Source of the DNA: Desulfosarcina widdelii
Lineage (GTDB): Bacteria; Desulfobacterota; Desulfobacteria; Desulfobacterales; Desulfosarcinaceae
NCBI RefSeq assembly: GCF_009688965.1
Contig: NZ_AP021875.1
Location: forward strand, 930,001-994,000
Direction of reading: 5' to 3'
DNA: 64,000 nt
Part shown: one piece after another, positions 16,974 to 25,190 of the stretch
Numbering within the stretch: the stretch's first letter is position 1
Layout: each line of letters opens with the position of its first letter
Translations under genes and position numbers: made by a program
The notes under the pieces: generated by a model
Told to the model about the DNA's origin: nothing
What the model saw: only the letters and a program-made list of their open reading frames with translations
Databases searched by the model: none

Positions 16974-18653
16974 TCATGCTCCTTTCGCAACCGGTTTCGG
17001 TTTGCCTTTGGATATGCGCCGGATTTCGTCGTCGCGCACCTCGCGGCGCAGCAGCTTGCCGACCTTGGACTTGGGGAGCATATCCCGAAATTCGATGTAG
17101 GAGGGCACCTTGTAGGCGGCCAGGCGGTCACGGCACCAGCGCATCAGTTCGGTGCCGCCCACTCCCCGTGCGTCTTCCTTGAGGACCACGATGGCCTTGA
17201 TGCGCTCCCCCACCTTGGTATCGGGAACACCCACCACGCAGGCGCCGATGACCGTAGGATGATCCTGCAGAACCGCTTCCACTTCGGAGGCCGATACGCG
17301 AAAGGCCTTGTGCTTGATGATGTCAGCCGAACGCTCCATGTAGATCAATTCGCCGGAGGGCAGGGCGCTGACGAAATCACCCATGCGGCACCAGGTCGCT
17401 CCGTCGATTTGCACGTAGGTTTTTTCGGTCTCTTCCGGTTTGTTGTAGTAGGCTTTGAGGGTGTACGGCGAGGTAACCAGCAGTTCGCCGCTCTGGCCGT
17501 TTTCGACCGGCGCAAGGGTGACGGGATCGACGATCCGGCACTGCCGGCTTTTCAACGGATGTCCGATGGCCCGGGGGCTGGGATCGGTGCCGATCTTGCT
17601 GTAGGCCACATGGCCGACTTCGGTGGAACCGTAGACCTGGTAGATGGGGATTCCGCAGCGCTTCTGCCAGCGCTCCTTGACCTCTTCGGGCAGCACGTCG
17701 CCGCCGCAGTAGCAGTAGCGCAGGGAACCGAGATCGTAGCGGTCCTGACGGTCGTTTTCCAGAATCATGCGGTACAGGGCCGGAACCCCCAGCAGCCAGC
17801 GAACGCGATAGCGCCCGATGGCCTCCAGAATGGCATCCACTTGGGGAACGGGCATGAGCACGGTCGTATTGCCCCGGTTGAGTCCGACGGCCATGAACAG
17901 CCCTAGGGCCATGATGTGGAAAAGGGGGTTGACGGCAATGTAGGTGTCTTCCCCCTCCTTGAGGTGGTCGCCGGCCACGTCTTCGGTGACATCGTTGACA
18001 TAGGAGGTCATGCCGACGTGGTTGCCGGGCACCCCTTTGGGAAAGCCGGTGGTGCCGCCCGTATAGAGGATGTAGGACAAATCCCCGGCCGGATCGATGT
18101 CCGGGGGATCGGCCAGAGGCGCGTGGCGGATCAACCGGGTAAACCGGTGCACCCGCGGGTCGGCATCCACTTTGCCGGTGGGAACCTTGTCGAAAAGATG
18201 GCCGAGCCAGCGCTTCCAGGCGGGAAGCAGATCGATCAGGTTGGTGACCACCACCTGTTTGAGGCCGGTTTCGGCAAAGGCTTCCTTGACGTAGCAGAAG
18301 TTGGTGTCGGTGCAGATTACGGTCTGCACTTCGGCATCTTCGATCATGTAGGTGATTTCATGAGAAGTGTAGATGGGGGCCACCGGCACGACCACCGCGC
18401 CGAGTTTCTGGATCCCCAGAAAGGCGATCACCCACTGAATGCAGTTGGGAATGTAGATCATGACCCGATCACCTTTGGCCACGTCCAGGTCGGCCATAGC
18501 CCCGGCGAAGCGCTCGCTGAGATCCCGCAGGCGGCGATAGGAGAAATATTCGCCCAGATACACCACGGCCGGGCGATGGGGATAGGCTTCGCTCATGCGG
18601 TCGAATCGGGTGAAGGTGAGTTCCTGTTTCAGGGCGTCGGTACTGGTGGTCAT
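16974..18653 (-). CDS. AMP-forming acyl-CoA synthetase/ligase
   Basis: 559 residues of the ANL superfamily. The phosphate-binding loop is YILYTGGTTGFPKGVPGN, the adenylate motif is GSTEVGH, and the C-terminal lysine region reads DMLPKSKVGKLLRRE. It activates a carboxylic acid to acyl-AMP and then acyl-CoA. Its position directly behind a branched-chain-type uptake system suggests that it activates the imported carboxylate (aromatic, dicarboxylic or fatty), which is inference. Start: ATG 18653 with only a weak AGAGAA upstream. Confidence 0.92.
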   Translation of the reverse strand: MTTSTDALKQELTFTRFDRMSEAYPHRPAVVYLGEYFSYRRLRDLSERFAGAMADLDVAKGDRVMIYIPNCIQWVIAFLGIQKLGAVVVPVAPIYTSHEITYMIEDAEVQTVICTDTNFCYVKEAFAETGLKQVVVTNLIDLLPAWKRWLGHLFDKVPTGKVDADPRVHRFTRLIRHAPLADPPDIDPAGDLSYILYTGGTTGFPKGVPGNHVGMTSYVNDVTEDVAGDHLKEGEDTYIAVNPLFHIMALGLFMAVGLNRGNTTVLMPVPQVDAILEAIGRYRVRWLLGVPALYRMILENDRQDRYDLGSLRYCYCGGDVLPEEVKERWQKRCGIPIYQVYGSTEVGHVAYSKIGTDPSPRAIGHPLKSRQCRIVDPVTLAPVENGQSGELLVTSPYTLKAYYNKPEETEKTYVQIDGATWCRMGDFVSALPSGELIYMERSADIIKHKAFRVSASEVEAVLQDHPTVIGACVVGVPDTKVGERIKAIVVLKEDARGVGGTELMRWCRDRLAAYKVPSYIEFRDMLPKSKVGKLLRREVRDDEIRRISKGKPKPVAKGA

Positions 18654-18709
18654 AATTTTCTCTAATTCAGTTCAAAGCAGCAAAGTATTGGATTCAATCC
18701 ATCCTGCAT

Positions 18710-19456
18710 CTATACGCCAAAATAGGCGGCCCGCACATCCGGGTTGTCCATCAGTTCATCGCGCGTGCCCTCCAGTACGGCACTGCCGTTTTCAAGGATG
18801 AAGGCGTAATCGACGATGGGAAACACCGGACGGGCGTATTGTTCGGTGACGATGATGGAAATGTTGCGCCGGTCCCGGATTTCCCGGGTGGTACGCATAA
18901 GCATGGCCTGCATCAGGGGACTGAGCCCCAGCAGGGGTTCGTCCAGAAGCAGGATTTTGGGCTGGGCCATGAGGGCGCGCCCGATGGCCAGCATCTGCTG
19001 CTCCCCGCCGCTGAGAAACCCGCCGATGCGGTTTCTCAATTTATAAAGGGCGGGAAACACCTCGAACACATAGGCCAGGGTCTCTTTGGCCTGGGCGGCG
19101 GAAGCCAGGTATCCGCCGATCTTGAGATTCTCCAGGACGGTGCTCTCCTTGAAAATCCGTCGGCGCTCCGGACAGAGCACGATGCCCAGTCTGGCTCTGC
19201 GGCTGGGAGAAAGATGCATCACTTCCCGGTCCTGATAGCGGACGGAGCCGGCCACGGTAATGCGTTCGCCGCCGGCCATCTCTTCTTTTTTCTGAATATC
19301 CAATACGATTCCGGACAGGGCGTACATCAGGGTCGACTTGCCGGCGCTGTTGGCGCCGAAGATGCCGACGATCTGGTTTTGATCGCAGCGGATGCGGACA
19401 TTGTTCAGCGCCAGCATGTTTTCGTAAAAGACCATCAGGCCGCTCGCCTCAAGCAT
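18710..19456 (-). CDS. livF: ABC transporter ATP-binding protein, LivF-like
   Basis: 248 residues. Walker A is GANSAGKST, the signature is LSGGEQQMLAIGRAL and Walker B is ILLLDEPLLGLSP, with the LivF-type C-terminus. It is one of two ATPases of the HAAT (branched-chain amino acid type) importer. GAGGAGG precedes the ATG, which overlaps the end of LivG by 8 bp. Cytoplasmic face of the inner membrane. Confidence 0.92.
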   Translation of the reverse strand: MLEASGLMVFYENMLALNNVRIRCDQNQIVGIFGANSAGKSTLMYALSGIVLDIQKKEEMAGGERITVAGSVRYQDREVMHLSPSRRARLGIVLCPERRRIFKESTVLENLKIGGYLASAAQAKETLAYVFEVFPALYKLRNRIGGFLSGGEQQMLAIGRALMAQPKILLLDEPLLGLSPLMQAMLMRTTREIRDRRNISIIVTEQYARPVFPIVDYAFILENGSAVLEGTRDELMDNPDVRAAYFGV

Positions 19457-20237
19457 GGTTCATCACCTCCTCGACCGCTTCGGACCCGAAATACGCCTCA
19501 CGCACCCGCGGATCGGCCATGACCTCTTCGGCGCTGCCCTCCATGAGCTTTTCGCCGAAGTTGAGCACCATCACCCGGTTGGCCACCTGAAACAGCTCCC
19601 GAAGACGATGCTCGATCATCACCAGGGTAATTCCATCCATCTGCAATCGTTCGATCAAAGGCACCATGCTGGCGATCTCGCTCATACTGAGTCCGGAGAA
19701 GACCTCGTCGCAAATGATCAGCTCCGGCTTGAGCGCCAGACAGCGGGCCAGCTCCAGACGCTTGAGGTAGCCGGTAGGCAAAGTGTTGGTAATTTTGTAG
19801 GGAACGTAGGAATCGCGTTCGAAACCGATCTCTTCCAGGATATCGATCCCCACGGTATTGCGGTCGCCAAGCTTGCCGCCGCCACGCCAGCCTCCGGTGC
19901 GCCGCGCCCGGGGCGAGAACAGCGGGATGACCAGGTTCTTGTAAGCCGGCAGGCTGTAATAGGGCCGCATGATCTGAAAGGTCCGCAATAGGCCCAGTTG
20001 GGCGATTTTGTGAGGCGGTTTGCCGGTGATCGGCCGGCCGCGAAACAGGACCCGACCGGAGGAGGCTTTGACGAATCCGGTGACGCAGTTGACGATCGTC
20101 GTTTTTCCCGAACCGTTGGGTCCGATGATCCCTAAAATTTCGCCCTCGTTGAGGGTAAAGCTGACATTGTTCAGGGCGATGATGCCGCCGAAGGTTTTGG
20201 TGATGCCATCGACCTGCAAGATGGGGGCAGGGGTCAT
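19449..20237 (-). CDS. livG: ABC transporter ATP-binding protein, LivG-like
   Basis: 262 residues from ATG 20237, which overlaps the LivM stop as ATGA. Walker A is GPNGSGKTT. The signature helix is unusual: LPTGYLKRLELARCL in place of LSxGQ, and the Walker B tail is CDEVFSGLS rather than DEP-GL. The LivG-specific insert between Walker A and the signature is present (FSPRARRTGGWRGGG region). The partner LivF keeps canonical motifs, so ATPase activity may be asymmetric within the dimer. Confidence 0.92.
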   Translation of the reverse strand: MTPAPILQVDGITKTFGGIIALNNVSFTLNEGEILGIIGPNGSGKTTIVNCVTGFVKASSGRVLFRGRPITGKPPHKIAQLGLLRTFQIMRPYYSLPAYKNLVIPLFSPRARRTGGWRGGGKLGDRNTVGIDILEEIGFERDSYVPYKITNTLPTGYLKRLELARCLALKPELIICDEVFSGLSMSEIASMVPLIERLQMDGITLVMIEHRLRELFQVANRVMVLNFGEKLMEGSAEEVMADPRVREAYFGSEAVEEVMNHA

Positions 20238-21253
20238 ATCTGTGTCCACCTTTCGAACTGCTGGTATTTGCGCTGGCCGTAAATCATCAGCCCTTCGCTG
20301 CGAAAAACGATGAAGCCCAGCAGAATCAGCGAGTAGAACACGATGCGCAGGGTGCCGAAATCCCGCAGCAGTTCGGATACGGGTACCAGAATTAGGCAGC
20401 CCAGCACGGGGCCCACCAGCGTGCCGCCCCCGCCGATGACCGTAGCGGCAATGGGCAGCACCGAAAAATCCAGGGCAAAGGTGGAAATGCCCGCCCACAT
20501 GTAGGTGTGTACCATGCAGGCACCGGCCAGGCAGCCCACCGAAGAGGCGATGAAAACGGCCAGGGCCTTGTAATGGGTGATGTTCATACCAGAGGCTTTG
20601 ACCGCCTGATCGTTGTCTTTTACCGCCCTCATCACCAGACCCAGGTCGGTGCTCACCAGGCGTCGCAGGCCAAAAAGGATCAGCAGCAGCAAAACGATCA
20701 CCCCATACTGCTCCAGCCAGGCATAGGGAAAGCTGTCGATGCCCATGATGCCGTCGGTTCCCCCCAAAATGTCCAGCGCTTCGATCATGCGTGCCAGAAA
20801 CAGCGGGTACATGAGCGTCACGATGGCAAAATAGACCCCCCTCAGGGGAAGGCAGGGCAGCAGCAAAAGGGTGCAGATGGCTCCACCGAAAACCGCGGCC
20901 AACGGGGCGGCGATGGCCGGCGGAACCCCCCAGCCGGTGTTGAGCAGGGCGGTAAGGTACCCGCCGACCCCCACGAAAAAAGCGCCGCCGAGAGAAACCA
21001 GCCCCACGTAATGGGCCAGAAAATCGAAGCTTAAGGCCAGCAGGGAATAGATGCAGACAATCGTTATCACCCGCTGCCAGTACAGGCCCGGCATGACGGC
21101 CGGCAGCAGCAGCATGCCGGCGATGAGCAACAGGCGCGGTGCGGTCAGATAGCCGAGCTCGCGCCAGGACATCAGGGCATACAGGCCGTCGGAGCGAACC
21201 TTGATTCCCCGGTCGATTCTCTCCCTGCGACGCTCTTGGGTTGCCGTTTTCAC
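20234..21253 (-). CDS. livM: Branched-chain-type ABC permease, LivM-like
   Basis: 339 residues from GTG 21253, chosen because GGAGGAGC precedes it and because GTGA overlaps the LivH stop. About ten membrane segments and the family EAA-like loop SLGGAFFVGVGGYLTALL and GGGGTLVGPVLGC. It forms the transmembrane channel together with LivH. Confidence 0.9.
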   Translation of the reverse strand: MKTATQERRRERIDRGIKVRSDGLYALMSWRELGYLTAPRLLLIAGMLLLPAVMPGLYWQRVITIVCIYSLLALSFDFLAHYVGLVSLGGAFFVGVGGYLTALLNTGWGVPPAIAAPLAAVFGGAICTLLLLPCLPLRGVYFAIVTLMYPLFLARMIEALDILGGTDGIMGIDSFPYAWLEQYGVIVLLLLILFGLRRLVSTDLGLVMRAVKDNDQAVKASGMNITHYKALAVFIASSVGCLAGACMVHTYMWAGISTFALDFSVLPIAATVIGGGGTLVGPVLGCLILVPVSELLRDFGTLRIVFYSLILLGFIVFRSEGLMIYGQRKYQQFERWTQI

Positions 21254-22116
21254 ACGCGCTCCTCCAGTTCTTTCTGCTGACCGAAAAGGCCGGATGGCTT
21301 TATGATCAAGGTTAAAATGATGGCCAGCAGGGCCACCATCATCTGGTAATGGGATCCCAGGTAGACCACCGTCAGGATCTGGGCAAAGCCGATCAGAAAG
21401 GCGGCCATCACGGCGCCCATCCAACTGCCGATCCCGCCGACGATGCACACCGCAATGGCCAAAATCAACACGTTATACCCGGATTCCACCACGATGTTGC
21501 CCAAAGGCAGGAGGAGTATGGCGGCAAAGGCGGCCAGCATGGACCCCAAGCCCATGGCCACCACGGCCATGAGATCGGAATCGATGCCCAGCATCAGCGC
21601 GGCCCGTTCGTCCTGGGCCATGCCCCGCAGGGCCAGGCCCACCCGCGTATAGTGGGTGAACAGCCACAGCGACGCCACCAGCGCAGCGCCGATGACCACC
21701 GTTAGAATCCGCTGATAGTCCACCGAGATGCCGCCGATGACGACGCTGCCTTCGATGAATACCGGAAGGGTGTAGGTCATGCCCTTGAACCCGCCCCAGC
21801 GCAGCCCCTCCAAAATAGCCAGGGCGATGGCGTAGGAGGCGATGATCTCGGAAATTTCCATGCCCCTGACGCGAATGAGAAACAGGCGATAGATGACGGC
21901 CCCGATGATGCCGGTGGCCAGCAGGCTGACCGGAACCGCCACCCATAGATTGGCTTTCAGCGTGTGGATTACGGTCCAGGCAATGAACCCGCTGAGTACA
22001 TACAAGGCGCCGTGGGCGAAGTTTGGCAGTCGGCAGATTCCGTAAACCAGGGCAAAACCGAGGGCGTAAAGGGCCAGGGCCACGCTGTTGATGGTGCCGT
22101 AGATCAGAATATCCAT
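21250..22116 (-). CDS. livH: Branched-chain-type ABC permease, LivH-like
   Basis: 288 residues, eight or so membrane segments, with LPNFAHGALYVLSGFIAW near the N-terminus and GGIGSWMGAVMAAFLIG near the C-terminus, both typical of LivH. Starts 12 bp after the binding-protein gene with a weak Shine-Dalgarno; ends with a 4-bp overlap into LivM. Confidence 0.92.
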   Translation of the reverse strand: MDILIYGTINSVALALYALGFALVYGICRLPNFAHGALYVLSGFIAWTVIHTLKANLWVAVPVSLLATGIIGAVIYRLFLIRVRGMEISEIIASYAIALAILEGLRWGGFKGMTYTLPVFIEGSVVIGGISVDYQRILTVVIGAALVASLWLFTHYTRVGLALRGMAQDERAALMLGIDSDLMAVVAMGLGSMLAAFAAILLLPLGNIVVESGYNVLILAIAVCIVGGIGSWMGAVMAAFLIGFAQILTVVYLGSHYQMMVALLAIILTLIIKPSGLFGQQKELEERV

Positions 22117-22128
22117 ATCGATTCCGTG

Positions 22129-23400
22129 TTATTTTTTCATCCAGGGTGGCAGTTGGATTTCTCCCATGGCGATGCTTTTGGGGTAAACCACTACGCGTTT
22201 GCCATCCTGCCACTGCAAAATGCTGCCCACGGCTCCCTCTTTGGGATCCGTGGAAGGGATGACCTGGTGGCTTTTGGGATCGAAACGCAGGCGGCCGTAG
22301 ACCCCCATCATGTCGGTTTTTTCCAGCTCGGCCACGACCTTGTCGGGTTTCAGGCTGCCGGCCCGTTCGATGGCATCCTTGAGGACGTAAACCGCCATGT
22401 AGCTGCTGGAGGTGCCCAGGCCTTCGGGTTCGACGCCCCAACGGGCGGCATAGGCATCGTAAAACTTCATGGTCCAGGGCGTCGCTTTGGACGGGGCGTT
22501 GCCGGCATTGACCACGTTGCACAGGGTGTATTCGCCCTTGCCGTCCGTGGCCTTCCAGAAACCGGGCTGTTCGGCGGCGGCTAGGGTGGACCCGAAGGGC
22601 AGGGCCGGAATCTGCATGTCGTACCACTGTTTCAGCAAAATGGCGCTTTCGGGCATGTCCATCCAGATGTTGATGATCTGGGTGTCGGTTTTCTTGGCCT
22701 TGATCAGTCCCATGGAAAAATCGGTGGCGCCGGTGGGGTAAATCTCAAGGCCGGTCACGTTCCAGCCTTTGCCGGTTGCGATCTTTTTGATGATATTGGC
22801 GGCGCCGCGGGCGTGGGAGACGTCCTGGGCAATGATGAACAGGTTGTTGAAACCGTACTTTTCCTTCAGCTCGTTGAAATTCGCGAAAATTTCCCCCACC
22901 AGGTTCTTGGCCTCACCGTGGATGCGGAAACAGTATTTGAACTTGTCGTAGTTCTCTGCCACCATGGCGTGGTATTTGGGCGTCAGCACTCCGGTGGTGA
23001 GAATGGACACCTTTTTGTATTTGCTCAACAGGGGCATGGCCGCCAGGGCCGCTTCGGATCGCACCGGACCGCCAATGAGAAAATCGGCGCGCTTGTCGAG
23101 AATCAGTTTCTCCACGGCCAGCAACGCTTCACTGACCGGCACGCCAGGCTCCAGATCGCGGGTGTCGATGACCTCGATCTTCAACGGACGCTTCTTGCCG
23201 CCGACATCGACGCCGCCTTTGGCATTGATCTCCTCGATGGCCAGGGTCACGCCTCTTTCGGCATCCCAGCCATAGAGAAAGGCCGTTGAAAGCGGACAGC
23301 CAATGATGATCGGCTTTTGTGCCGCTGCGTTTGAGCCAAAAATTCCCAGCACAAAAACAACCAGCAGGGTCAGCACTATCCTCGTGTGAGTCGGTTTCAT
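22129..23400 (-). CDS. ABC transporter substrate-binding protein, LivK-like
   Basis: 423 residues with a signal peptide (RIVLTLLVVFVLGIFGSNAAA) and a type I periplasmic-binding fold: IIIGCPLSTAFLYGWDAERG, EINAKGG and the long LKIEVIDTRD strand. The ligand is not readable; because the operon also encodes an acyl-CoA ligase and a nitroreductase, a carboxylic or aromatic acid is more likely than an amino acid (inference). GGAGGAG precedes the ATG. Confidence 0.92.
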   Translation of the reverse strand: MKPTHTRIVLTLLVVFVLGIFGSNAAAQKPIIIGCPLSTAFLYGWDAERGVTLAIEEINAKGGVDVGGKKRPLKIEVIDTRDLEPGVPVSEALLAVEKLILDKRADFLIGGPVRSEAALAAMPLLSKYKKVSILTTGVLTPKYHAMVAENYDKFKYCFRIHGEAKNLVGEIFANFNELKEKYGFNNLFIIAQDVSHARGAANIIKKIATGKGWNVTGLEIYPTGATDFSMGLIKAKKTDTQIINIWMDMPESAILLKQWYDMQIPALPFGSTLAAAEQPGFWKATDGKGEYTLCNVVNAGNAPSKATPWTMKFYDAYAARWGVEPEGLGTSSSYMAVYVLKDAIERAGSLKPDKVVAELEKTDMMGVYGRLRFDPKSHQVIPSTDPKEGAVGSILQWQDGKRVVVYPKSIAMGEIQLPPWMKK

Positions 23401-23442
23401 CTTATCTCCTCCTTTTGATTGATTGCATGGCGTTATCTTTGT

Positions 23443-23610
23443 TCAATGCTGTTTTTCAGGCCGCTGCAAGCCATGGGCGCTTATTTTTTTCTTCACCTGA
23501 GAAACCGGAATACGCATGAGGCGGGCGGCTTTTTCAAGATCCCAATCGGTCTTTTCCAAAACCTTTCTCAACAGTTCCCGCTCTTTATCCTGCAAGGTGA
23601 GGATCTTCAT
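23443..23610 (-). CDS. 55-residue stand-alone Fis-type helix-turn-helix protein
   Basis: A small open frame in the leader of the uptake operon. The product (MKILTLQDKERELLRKVLEK...) continues with TDWDLEKAARLMRIPVSQVK, which reproduces the Fis/NtrC C-terminal helix-turn-helix pattern (T-x-x-[ND]-x5-AA-x-x-[LM]-x-[IV]-x5-[LV]-x-[KR]-K). It is basically the DNA-binding domain of an NtrC-type activator on its own. It lies 80 nt downstream of the sigma-54 start site and 42 bp before the binding-protein gene, so it should be cotranscribed. The Shine-Dalgarno is weak. It may bind the same enhancer as the neighbouring activator and tune it; function is inferred. Confidence 0.68.
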   Translation of the reverse strand: MKILTLQDKERELLRKVLEKTDWDLEKAARLMRIPVSQVKKKISAHGLQRPEKQH

Positions 23611-23689
23611 CCAAACGGCCCGGTGTATATAAATTATGAAATGTGGGAATATAATAAAATGAAGAGAAATTATTTAGTGCATAACGTAC

Positions 23690-23705
23690 AGCAATCCTCA
23701 TGCCA
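23690..23705 (-). promoter_or_regulatory. Sigma-54 promoter of the uptake operon
   Basis: Minus-strand TGGCATGAGGATTGCT matches TGGCACG-N4-TTGCT with one mismatch and exact GG-N10-GC spacing. Predicted transcription start about 23679, upstream of the Fis-like small gene and the LivK-like gene. The sigma-54 activator encoded just upstream (23835-25181) is the obvious regulator. Confidence 0.85.
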
Positions 23706-23834
23706 GAAGACCCGGGTTTTTCAGTGAGGTAATAATGGCTAATAATTCAGCGGGTAAGAAAGAATTTCGCCATACGTAACATCGTTTTTAGCCAATACCA
23801 GGGGAAAGAATTTTACGGGGGTGGAAAGAAAGTT

Positions 23835-25181
23835 TCAGGCGGCCGGTTCGATGGCGTATTTACGGATTTTTTTTCGTAAGGTCGGCGGGGAAATCCCCAG
23901 TACCTTCGCGGTTTCGGTACGGTTCCAGTTCAGACGTTCCAGGGTTTTGCGGATGTGTTCCTTTTCCATGTACGGCAGGGAATAGTGGGTCAAGGGAATG
24001 GTCGCAAAGGGGGAACTGGAAGAGAGGATGTTTTCGATTTCTTCCACGAGTATGACGTTGCCGCGGGATCTGACCACCGCCTCGACCAGCACGTTTTCCA
24101 GTTCTCGCACATTGCCGGGCCAGTCGTGGCTGACCAGAAGATCCATGACCCCTTTTTCGAGATTGAATATTTCGGTGCCCAGTTCCCAGTTGATTTTCTG
24201 TAGAAAGTGGCGGACCAAATCCGGGATGTCGCTGCGTCGCTCCACCAGCAGCGGGACGTGAATCATGACCACTTTCAGGCGGTAGAACAGGTCCTGGCGA
24301 AATTTGCCTTCCCGGACCCTGTCGGTCAGGTTGCGGTTGGTAGCCGCAATGATGCGGCAGCGCGATCTGAGCGGGTGCGTTCCCCCGACGCGGTCGTAGG
24401 CGTTGCGCTGCAAGAAACCAAGAAACTTGCGCTGCATGACCCGCGGTAATTCTCCGATCTCGTCGAGAAACAGTGTTCCGTTGCCGGCCAGTGCGATTTT
24501 GCCCTCCTTGGACTGGGCGGCACCCGTAAAAGCACCTTTTTCGTGCCCGAAAAGTTCGCTCTCCAGCAAAGTTTCGACAACGGCGGAGCAATCAAAGGTG
24601 ACAAAAGGCTCCCTTGCATAAAGGCTGTTGCGATGAATCACCCGGGCGATGAGTTCCTTGCCGGTACCGGTTGCGCCCTGGATGAGAACGTGGGCCCGGT
24701 TTTGCGAAAGCATGCCGATGGTCTGGAAGATCTTGCCCATGCGGTCGCTCTTGCCGATAATGACCTCGGGATTGGGAGGCTGGGTGATTTCGGCAACCAG
24801 AGGCGGCTCCTGATCGATTTTCATCGTATAAAGGGCCCGTTCGACGGCCTTTTCGATCTTGTCAACATCCAGCGGTTTGTGAATGTAGTCGTAGGCGCCC
24901 AGTTTCATGGCCTGGATGGTGGTTTCCATGTCCTGGAAAGCCGTGATCATGATCACCTTGCAGGGATGTTCGGCCTCCTGGATCTGCTCTAAAAGAGCGA
25001 TGCCGTCGACATCCGGAAGGCGGATGTCGAGAATCACCACTTGAGGGTCATGTTCACGAAAGCGCCTCAAACCGTCCCGACCCCTGTCGGCGGTCAGGAC
25101 GTGATACCCTTTCTCGGTAAAAAACATCTCCAGGCTTTCCAGAATGGCATGTTTGTCGTCGATGATCAGGATGCTGTCCAT
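23835..25181 (-). CDS. Sigma-54-dependent NtrC-type response regulator
   Basis: 448 residues: receiver (1-120, acceptor Asp52 in VVILDIRLPDVDG), AAA+ domain with Walker A GATGTGKE (169-176), intact GAFTGA loop (216-221) and Walker B TLFLDEIGEL, and a C-terminal Fis helix-turn-helix (LNWNRTETAKVLGISPPTLR). GAGG lies 7 nt before the ATG, and the gene starts 9 bp after the kinase, so the two form a two-component operon. Probable target: the sigma-54 promoter at 23690-23705. Confidence 0.96.
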   Translation of the reverse strand: MDSILIIDDKHAILESLEMFFTEKGYHVLTADRGRDGLRRFREHDPQVVILDIRLPDVDGIALLEQIQEAEHPCKVIMITAFQDMETTIQAMKLGAYDYIHKPLDVDKIEKAVERALYTMKIDQEPPLVAEITQPPNPEVIIGKSDRMGKIFQTIGMLSQNRAHVLIQGATGTGKELIARVIHRNSLYAREPFVTFDCSAVVETLLESELFGHEKGAFTGAAQSKEGKIALAGNGTLFLDEIGELPRVMQRKFLGFLQRNAYDRVGGTHPLRSRCRIIAATNRNLTDRVREGKFRQDLFYRLKVVMIHVPLLVERRSDIPDLVRHFLQKINWELGTEIFNLEKGVMDLLVSHDWPGNVRELENVLVEAVVRSRGNVILVEEIENILSSSSPFATIPLTHYSLPYMEKEHIRKTLERLNWNRTETAKVLGISPPTLRKKIRKYAIEPAA

Positions 25182-25190
25182 GGTCTGTCC

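Noticed and set aside
23419-23727. A 102-codon plus-strand frame in the leader of the uptake operon
   Set aside because: It overlaps antisense to the Fis-type small gene and the sigma-54 promoter, and its product shows no domain or ribosome site.
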